NCBI GenBank assembly: GCA_026418875.1
Contig: JAOAAM010000497.1
Location: 1-8,778 of the forward strand
Source: Gemmataceae bacterium
GTDB lineage: Bacteria; Planctomycetota; Planctomycetia; Gemmatales; Gemmataceae
Direction: 5' to 3'
Length of the DNA: 8,778 nucleotides
The position numbers and the translations under genes are program-made. Below the pieces are notes generated by a model. It saw only the letters and a list, made by a program, of their open reading frames with translations, did not search any database and had not been told where the DNA came from. Shown one piece after another: positions 1 through 5,456 of this stretch (positions are counted from its first letter, which is position 1; each line of letters begins with the position of its first letter).

Positions 1-1
1 G

Positions 2-613
2 CAGACCGAGGGCTACTTCGACGTCAACGCCAACGGTGGGGCACCGATTCGCAAGTGGAAAACGGCCCTCATCGCCGTGTCGGATGCGGGCAAGGGGCCG
101 GTTTGGGTCTCCTCGCAATTGTTCACGCTGGAAATCGCGGCACCGTTCGTCCAAGTGGCGATGGAACGCAGCGCGGTCGAGCAGGGCAAATCCACGCCAA
201 TGTACTGCAAGGTAACCACGACCACGCCCTTTGAAGGCCCGGCGACGGTGAAACTGATTGGCTTACCCGCAAACGTCTCCGCCCCGGACGTCACTTTCAC
301 CAAAGACACGAAGGAGTTCGCCTTCGAGATTACGGCACGGCCCGACAGCCCCGTGGGGATTCATCGCAATCTGTTCTGTCAGATCATCATCACGCAGAAC
401 GGCGAACCGATCCTGCACAACTTGGGATCGTCGGAGTTGCGGATTGATCCGCCGCCGCCACCCAAGGCCGACGCTCCGCCCCCGCCGCCGATGGCTGCCG
501 CACCGCCCCCGCCGACTGCGGCCCCGCCGAAACGCCTGACCCGCTTGGAACAACTGCGATTGGAGCAGCAGGAGCGGGAGAAGAAAGCAGCAGCGGAAAC
601 GAAAAAGAACTAG
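2..613 (+). CDS. C-terminal part of a secreted Ig-like-domain protein with proline-rich linker (5' end outside window)
   Basis: An open frame enters from the left edge and ends at TAG 611-613, leaving 203 visible residues. An internal GTG at 77 could be read as a start, but the frame is open to base 2 and the upstream residues look like real protein, so this is a gene fragment. Visible residues about 1-148 are rich in beta-strand-like segments and resemble the Ig-like/PPC-type secreted proteins that planctomycetes often encode beside DUF1549 genes. Residues about 150-176 (bases 449-529) form a Pro/Ala linker with runs of four or five prolines. Residues 177-203 are a highly charged, probably helical tail (Arg, Glu, Gln, Lys). 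No haem motif or catalytic motif is visible. The stop lies 79 bases before the DUF1549 gene, so co-transcription is likely. The frame is clear; the family name is tentative and the function unknown. Confidence 0.8.
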   Translation, partial: QTEGYFDVNANGGAPIRKWKTALIAVSDAGKGPVWVSSQLFTLEIAAPFVQVAMERSAVEQGKSTPMYCKVTTTTPFEGPATVKLIGLPANVSAPDVTFTKDTKEFAFEITARPDSPVGIHRNLFCQIIITQNGEPILHNLGSSELRIDPPPPPKADAPPPPPMAAAPPPPTAAPPKRLTRLEQLRLEQQEREKKAAAETKKN

Positions 614-692
614 GCTGTTGGCGGGTAACCCCCGCACCATGATGCGTTGAATTCGGAATCAGGACGGCACTGCCCCGGGAGGTTTCCCAACG

Positions 693-3122
693 ATGCGATG
701 GTTTCTTTCGATCCTGACCGTTGCCTTTTCGTGCCTTGGTGCCGCCGCTCAAAACCCCGGCGTGCCGCTGGAACGGCTCGACGTCTTTCCCCCCGACATC
801 CACTTGAACACCGCGCGGGATTGGCAATCTATCGTGGTCCAGGCCACCTACGCCGACGGCATCACCTGCGATGTCACCTCGCACGCCAAACTCAGCCTCG
901 CCAACCCCGCCTTGGTGAAAGTCGAAGGGAACATTTTCCGCCCGGCCGCGGATGGCGAAACGCAATTGAACGTGGAATATGGCGGGAAGACCGTCGCGGT
1001 GAAGATCACCGTGAAGGACGCGCAGGTCGAGCGCCCCATCAGCTTCAAGCTGGACGTTATGCCGGTCTTCATGCGGGCCGGTTGCAACTCCGGTTCGTGC
1101 CATGGCGCCGCCCGAGGCAAAGACGGCTTCCGGCTGTCTTTGTTCGGCTTCGACCCCGACGGCGATCACTACCGTCTGACTCGAGAGATCAACGGCCGAC
1201 GCATCAACCTCGCCGTCCCTGACGAGAGCCTGTTGCTGGAAAAGGGGATGGGCAAAGTGCCGCACTCCGGCGGCGAACGATTCAAGGAAGGCTCCGTCTA
1301 CCACAAAACCATCGTCCGCTGGCTCGAGGCAAACGCCCCCAACGACCCCCCGAATATCCCCACACCGATTGCCCTCGAGATTTACCCCAAAGAGGCCGTG
1401 CTGGATGGCAAGGGGGCTACGCAGCAACTCACGGTCCGGGCAAAATACTCCGACGGCACCGACCGCGATGTCACCGACCTGGCCGTCTTCCTCAGCAACA
1501 ACGATAACTCGGCCAAGGTCGATGCCAATGGCCTGGTCACCGCCGGCGACCGGGGTGAAGCCTTCATCATGGCACGCTTTGCGACCTTTACGGTCGGCTC
1601 GCCCTTCATCGTCCTGCCCAAGGGTCTGCAATTCAGCTTCCCCGAAGTGCAGGAAAATAACTACATCGACACCCTGATCCACAAGAAGCTCCGCAAGCTC
1701 CGCATCGCCCCGTCCGAAATTTGCAGCGACGAGGTGTTCCTCCGCCGAGTGTATCTCGACATCATCGGCATGTTGCCAACGGTCGAAGAATACGAACGCT
1801 TCATGAACAACCCGGTGTCGGCGAAGCGGGAACAACTGGTCGATGAATTGCTGAACCGAAAAGAGTTCGTGGAACTGTGGGTGCTGAAGTGGGCGGAACT
1901 GTTGCAAATTCGCTCGTCGCAGCAGGTGAGTTACAAAGCGATGCTGTTGTACTACACCTGGCTGCAAGACAAGATTGCCCGCAATGTGCCGACGGATGAA
2001 TGGGTGCGGGAGTTGCTCAGCGCCACGGGCGGAACGTTCAAGAATCCGCCAACCAACTATTACCAGAACGAAACCGACATCCTGAAGATCACGGAGAACG
2101 TGGCGCAGGTGTTCATGGGCATGCGGATCCAATGTGCCCAGTGCCATAACCACCCGTTCGACCGTTGGACGATGGATGATTATTACAGCTTTGCCTCGTT
2201 CTTTAGCCAAATCGGCCGAAAGGGCACGGATGATCCGCGTGAGGTGGTGGTGTTCAATGCCGGGGGCGGTGAGATCAATCACCCGGTGCTGAATCGCCCG
2301 CTGCCGCCACGCTTCCTCGGCGTGGACAAACCGGCGGACGTGGCCGGGAAGGATCGCCGTGCCGTGATGGCGAATTGGCTCGCCTCGCCGGAGAACCCGT
2401 ATTTTGCCAAGAATCTGGCCAATATCGTGTGGGCGCATTTCTTCGGCCAGGGCATCATCCACGAAGTCGATGACGTGCGCGTGAGCAACCCGGCCTCGAA
2501 TCAGGAATTGCTCGACGAGTTGGCGAAACGGTTCACGGAATATAAGTACGATTTCAAGAAATTGGTGCGCGACATCTGCACCAGCGCCACCTACCAGCGG
2601 GCGACTCAGCCGAACCCGAGCAACGAATCCGACACGCGGAACTTTGCTCGAGGCGCGATCCGCCGCATCCGGGCCGAGACCCTGTTCGACTGCATCTCGC
2701 AGGTCACCGAGACGAAGGACAAGTTCCCGGGGCTGCCGCTCGGTGCTCGTGCCGTGCAGATTGCCGACGGCTCGACGACGACCTATTTCTTGACGACCTT
2801 CGGCCGGGCCACCCGGGAGTCGGTCTGCTCGTGCGAGGTCAAACTCGAACCCACGCTCTCCCAATCGCTGCATCTGCTGAACGGGGACACGGTGGGATCG
2901 AAGATCGTCAACGGCGGCTTGATCGCCCGACGATTGAACGAGAAGAAAAGCCCCGAGCAGATCATCGAGGAACTTTACGTCCGCTGCTTGAGCCGGAAAC
3001 CCACCCCGGAGGAGATGAAAAAGTTGGTGGATCTCGTCGGGGCCAATCCAAACAAGCAACAAGCGCTGGAGGATGTGTTCTGGGCCTTGCTGAACACGCG
3101 GGAATTCATGTTCAACCATTGA
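693..3122 (+). CDS. DUF1549/DUF1553 (PSCyt2/PSD1) secreted protein with two BIG2 domains and haem-type motifs
   Basis: The product has 809 residues. ATG 693 is preceded by GGGAGG at 677-682 (10-base spacing) and opens a Sec signal peptide (MRWFLSILTV..., Ala-rich site near residue 19). Domains in order: BIG2 Ig-like (about 25-108); a cytochrome-like segment with C131-x4-C136-H137; a second BIG2 (about 226-308) sharing the Y-x-D-G and D-V-T signatures of the first; DUF1549 (about 322-506), containing CAQCH at 481-485 followed by the family's HPFD-x-W stretch; and DUF1553 (about 555-805), with a conserved Arg-Glu-Ser...CSCE region at 708-715 and the LHLLNG segment. CXXCH is the usual covalent haem c site, but haem loading has never been shown here. 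The protein is presumably periplasmic or surface-located. The family is typical of planctomycetes and its activity is uncharacterised. It is intact and of typical length, and sits between genes 1 and 3 in a probable operon. Confidence 0.95.
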   Translation: MRWFLSILTVAFSCLGAAAQNPGVPLERLDVFPPDIHLNTARDWQSIVVQATYADGITCDVTSHAKLSLANPALVKVEGNIFRPAADGETQLNVEYGGKTVAVKITVKDAQVERPISFKLDVMPVFMRAGCNSGSCHGAARGKDGFRLSLFGFDPDGDHYRLTREINGRRINLAVPDESLLLEKGMGKVPHSGGERFKEGSVYHKTIVRWLEANAPNDPPNIPTPIALEIYPKEAVLDGKGATQQLTVRAKYSDGTDRDVTDLAVFLSNNDNSAKVDANGLVTAGDRGEAFIMARFATFTVGSPFIVLPKGLQFSFPEVQENNYIDTLIHKKLRKLRIAPSEICSDEVFLRRVYLDIIGMLPTVEEYERFMNNPVSAKREQLVDELLNRKEFVELWVLKWAELLQIRSSQQVSYKAMLLYYTWLQDKIARNVPTDEWVRELLSATGGTFKNPPTNYYQNETDILKITENVAQVFMGMRIQCAQCHNHPFDRWTMDDYYSFASFFSQIGRKGTDDPREVVVFNAGGGEINHPVLNRPLPPRFLGVDKPADVAGKDRRAVMANWLASPENPYFAKNLANIVWAHFFGQGIIHEVDDVRVSNPASNQELLDELAKRFTEYKYDFKKLVRDICTSATYQRATQPNPSNESDTRNFARGAIRRIRAETLFDCISQVTETKDKFPGLPLGARAVQIADGSTTTYFLTTFGRATRESVCSCEVKLEPTLSQSLHLLNGDTVGSKIVNGGLIARRLNEKKSPEQIIEELYVRCLSRKPTPEEMKKLVDLVGANPNKQQALEDVFWALLNTREFMFNH

Positions 3123-3177
3123 GATGTGAGATTCGCTTGAGATCAGCATCTTGATCAAGCGGAATGCGATCATTTGC

Positions 3178-3181
3178 GGAG
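3178..3181 (+). promoter_or_regulatory. Ribosome binding site favouring ATG 3190
   Basis: GGAG lies 8 bases before ATG 3190. The alternative in-frame TTG at 3151 has only weak purine sequence at the right distance. Starting at 3190 also places the signal peptide directly at the N terminus, so this site decides the start chosen for the WD40 gene. Confidence 0.55.
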
Positions 3182-3189
3182 CTATCGCC

Positions 3190-5277
3190 ATGCTGTGGTC
3201 CGGCCGTGGATATCCGAAAACGCTGGTTGTTGTCCTCCTCGTGGGCGGTTTGTTGGGATTCGATCTGAGACATGCGGCGGCGGCGGATAAGCCGAAAGCG
3301 GCCAAGCTGAATTACCAGGACCACATCCTGCCGATCCTGCGTGACAAATGCGTGGCCTGCCATGACCCCGACAAAATGAAAGGCGGCTTGGACGTCACGA
3401 GCTACGCCAAGCTGATGGAAGGGGGAGGCTCGGGTGCGGTGGTGAAGCCCGGCGATGCGGAGGGGAGCCGGCTCTACCTGACCATCGCCCACAAGGCGCA
3501 ACCTTACATGCCGCCGAAGTCGGACAAGCTGCCGCAAGCGATCCTCGACACGTTCAAGATGTGGATCGACGAGGGGGCGTTGGAAAACGCGGGCAGCAAG
3601 GCGGTGGTGATGAAGCCAAAAACGGACGTTAGCCTCACCTCGGTGGTGCGGGGTCGTCCGGAAGGTCCGCCGCCGATGCCCGAGCCGGGGAAGCTGTCGA
3701 TTGAGCCGGTCGTTTACACGGCCCGGGCCAATGCCGTCACCGCGATCGCAGCCAATCCGTGGTCGTCCCTGGTGGCGGTGGCCGGTCATCGCCAGATCGT
3801 GCTGTACAACACCGACACGATGAATCTCGTGGGGATCCTGCCATTCCCCTATGGCTTGCCCACGGTTTTGAAGTTCAGCCGCAACGGCACCCTGCTGCTT
3901 GCCGGGGGGGGCCGGGGCGGTCACTCGGGCAAGGTGGTCGTCTTCAGCGTGTTGACCGGCGAAAAAATCATCGAGGTGGGCGACGAGACCGACGCCGTTC
4001 TCGCGGCTGACATCAGCCCGGACCAGACGCAAATCGCTTTGGGTGGGCCGAGCAAGATGATCCGCGTCTATTCGACGAAGGACGGCGAGAAGATCCGCGA
4101 CATCAAGAAGCACACGGATTGGATTTACGCCATCGAATACAGTCCCGATGGCGTGCTGTTCGCCACAGGTGACCGCAACGGCGGACTGTTCGTTTGGGAG
4201 GCGTACACAGGCCGGGAGTATTTTTCGCTCCGAGGGCACACCGCTGCCATCACCGACTTGAGCTGGCGCGACGATTCCAACATTCTCGCCTCGGCCAGCG
4301 AGGACACCACGATCCGTTTATGGGAGATGGAGAACGGCGGACAAGTACGGGCATGGGGAGCGCACGGGGGGGGAACTCTCTCGGTGCGATACTCTCACGA
4401 CAACCGCATCGCCAGTGTCGGCCGCGACCGGGTGGCCAAGATTTGGGACGAATCCGGGAATCAGAAAGCCGCGAGCGAACCTTTCCCCGACGTCGCCTTG
4501 AAGGTCGCCGTCACCCACGACAACCAGAAGGTGGTGGCCGGCGATTGGACGGGCTTGGTCCGATTGTTCCAGATCGACAACGGTCAGAAGACCGGCGAGG
4601 TGACGAATAATCCGCCACCGGCGTCGGTCCAGTTCGAGTCGGCGATGAAAGAGGTGGTGGCCAAACAAGCCGCTCGGGATCAAGCGCAAGCCGCGGTCAA
4701 CCAGGCGGCTCAAACCCTTCAGCAGGCACGGCAGAACCTCGAGGCAGCGCAGAAAGCCGTCACCGATTACCAGGCCGCCATCGCTGGGGCAATGAAGGCC
4801 GTCGAAGAAGCCAAGGCTCAGGTTGAGAAGGCGAAACAGGAGGTGCCGCCCATCCTGGCCCGAGTCAATGCGAAGACGACGGCCCATGCCGCGCTGGCCG
4901 AAGCAATGAATAAGATCAAGGCCGCGCTCGACGGTGCCAACGGCGACGCCGCCCTGATGGCTGAATTTCAGAGCGCCGAGAAGTTGGTGGCCCAAGCCGC
5001 TGCGGAACTCGACGCCGCCCGGAAGCAGTTGGACGCGGCGAACGGTCAAGTCAACGCGGCGTCGGCGAAGGTGGCCGAGGCGGAAAAAGTCTTAGCCGAC
5101 ACCCAAGCCAAAGCCGCCGAGGCGCCGAAAGTCGTCGAGCAACGGATGGCCGAGTTGAAGGCAGCCGCCGACGCCCATCAAGCCGCGCTGAACGCCTTGC
5201 AGCAAGCGACCGAGGCGCTCTTAGCCGCGACACGAACCGCCGTCGAGAAGTTCCAACAACTGCCACCCAAGCCCTAG
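3190..5277 (+). CDS. Secreted PSCyt1 cytochrome c / WD40 propeller / coiled-coil fusion protein
   Basis: The product has 695 residues from ATG 3190; a TTG at 3151 would add 13. Residues 1-32 form a signal peptide with a long hydrophobic core (TLVVVLLVGGLLGF) and an AAAA cleavage region. Residues about 40-130 are a Planctomycete cytochrome c domain: C54-V-A-C57-H58 for covalent haem, with M107 in a Y-M-P-P context as the likely distal ligand. Seven WD40-like blades follow at about 175-207, 211-253, 260-295, 302-337, 344-379, 387-420 and 427-461; blades four to six are the clearest, with GH or H turns and endings such as RLWE and KIWD. Residues about 482-687 are an Ala/Gln/Lys/Glu-rich coiled coil, broken near Pro553-Pro554. 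The start is 67 bases after the DUF1549 gene. An extracytoplasmic electron-transfer or scaffold role is inferred; no partner is known. The cytochrome-WD40 pairing is common in planctomycetes, whereas the long coil is a less usual addition. Confidence 0.93.
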   Translation: MLWSGRGYPKTLVVVLLVGGLLGFDLRHAAAADKPKAAKLNYQDHILPILRDKCVACHDPDKMKGGLDVTSYAKLMEGGGSGAVVKPGDAEGSRLYLTIAHKAQPYMPPKSDKLPQAILDTFKMWIDEGALENAGSKAVVMKPKTDVSLTSVVRGRPEGPPPMPEPGKLSIEPVVYTARANAVTAIAANPWSSLVAVAGHRQIVLYNTDTMNLVGILPFPYGLPTVLKFSRNGTLLLAGGGRGGHSGKVVVFSVLTGEKIIEVGDETDAVLAADISPDQTQIALGGPSKMIRVYSTKDGEKIRDIKKHTDWIYAIEYSPDGVLFATGDRNGGLFVWEAYTGREYFSLRGHTAAITDLSWRDDSNILASASEDTTIRLWEMENGGQVRAWGAHGGGTLSVRYSHDNRIASVGRDRVAKIWDESGNQKAASEPFPDVALKVAVTHDNQKVVAGDWTGLVRLFQIDNGQKTGEVTNNPPPASVQFESAMKEVVAKQAARDQAQAAVNQAAQTLQQARQNLEAAQKAVTDYQAAIAGAMKAVEEAKAQVEKAKQEVPPILARVNAKTTAHAALAEAMNKIKAALDGANGDAALMAEFQSAEKLVAQAAAELDAARKQLDAANGQVNAASAKVAEAEKVLADTQAKAAEAPKVVEQRMAELKAAADAHQAALNALQQATEALLAATRTAVEKFQQLPPKP

Positions 5278-5403
5278 CCAATGGGATCCTGCCCGACCCG
5301 GGGCGTGGGATACGATACGATCGGCCCACGGCTTCTTCGGATGATCTTAGGCCGGTGACGGCGCGCCCTCCGATTCATCACGGACGGTACGGCCCCGGGC
5401 GAG

Positions 5404-5409
5404 TATGAT
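5404..5409 (+). promoter_or_regulatory. Possible -10 element (weak)
   Basis: TATGAT differs by one base from the sigma-70 -10 consensus and lies about 48 bases before ATG 5457, in an otherwise very GC-rich leader. The sequence at the expected -35 distance (about 5381-5386, CGGACG) does not match TTGACA. A single hexamer match is weak evidence, and planctomycete promoters are poorly defined. Confidence 0.2.
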
Positions 5410-5443
5410 GGGGGCCAAGGTATCGTGCCGTGGGACTCGGTTT

Positions 5444-5449
5444 GGGGGG
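5444..5449 (+). promoter_or_regulatory. G-rich ribosome binding site candidate for ATG 5457
   Basis: A run of six G lies 7 bases before ATG 5457, and starting there gives a compact signal peptide. A competing in-frame GTG at 5430 has AAGG at 5417-5420 with 9-base spacing and would add nine mostly Gly/Leu residues. ATG 5457 is preferred but the choice is not certain. Confidence 0.4.
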
Positions 5450-5456
5450 TGGCGTC

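Larger units (their letters stand above)
5278..5456 (+). other. Intergenic leader between the WD40 and PVC-type haem genes, with short inverted repeats
   Basis: This 179-base gap is the longest in the window and probably holds the promoter of the next gene. CGTGGG (5304-5309) can pair with CCCACG (5325-5330). CCCACGGC (5325-5332) can instead pair with GCCGTGGG (5427-5434). ACGATAC (5312-5318) is complementary to GTATCGT (5420-5426). None is followed by a T tract, so no intrinsic terminator is called. A TATGAT at 5404-5409 resembles a -10 box, but no good -35 lies 16-18 bases upstream. No small ORF with a convincing start was seen. Confidence 0.35.

Noticed and set aside
449..529. CCG/CCC-rich tract as a DNA repeat element
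   Set aside because: It is fully explained as codons of the Pro/Ala linker in gene 1, with no exact tandem unit.
621..635. Hairpin GCGGG-TAACC-CCCGC just after gene 1 as a terminator
   Set aside because: The stem is only 5 bp and is not followed by a T tract, and the next gene starts within 80 bases. It could be a chance palindrome in GC-rich DNA.
677..688. Small hairpin GGGA-GGTT-TCCC covering the Shine-Dalgarno of the DUF1549 gene
   Set aside because: Four base pairs with a four-base loop is too weak to propose translational control without conservation data.
390..3305. A 971-codon open frame on the minus strand spanning the whole DUF1549 gene
   Set aside because: Its codons lie exactly in register opposite those of the + strand gene. 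In that register antisense stops arise only where the sense gene uses TTA, CTA or TCA, which GC-rich genes avoid. The antisense product resembles no protein family and is rich in His, Arg and Val, while the + strand has a clear family, signal peptide and RBS.
3112..5049. Long minus-strand frames (3112-4239 and 4318-5049) over the WD40 gene
   Set aside because: They are in codon register with the sense gene, so the same avoidance of TTA, CTA and TCA explains them. No domain or RBS was recognised.
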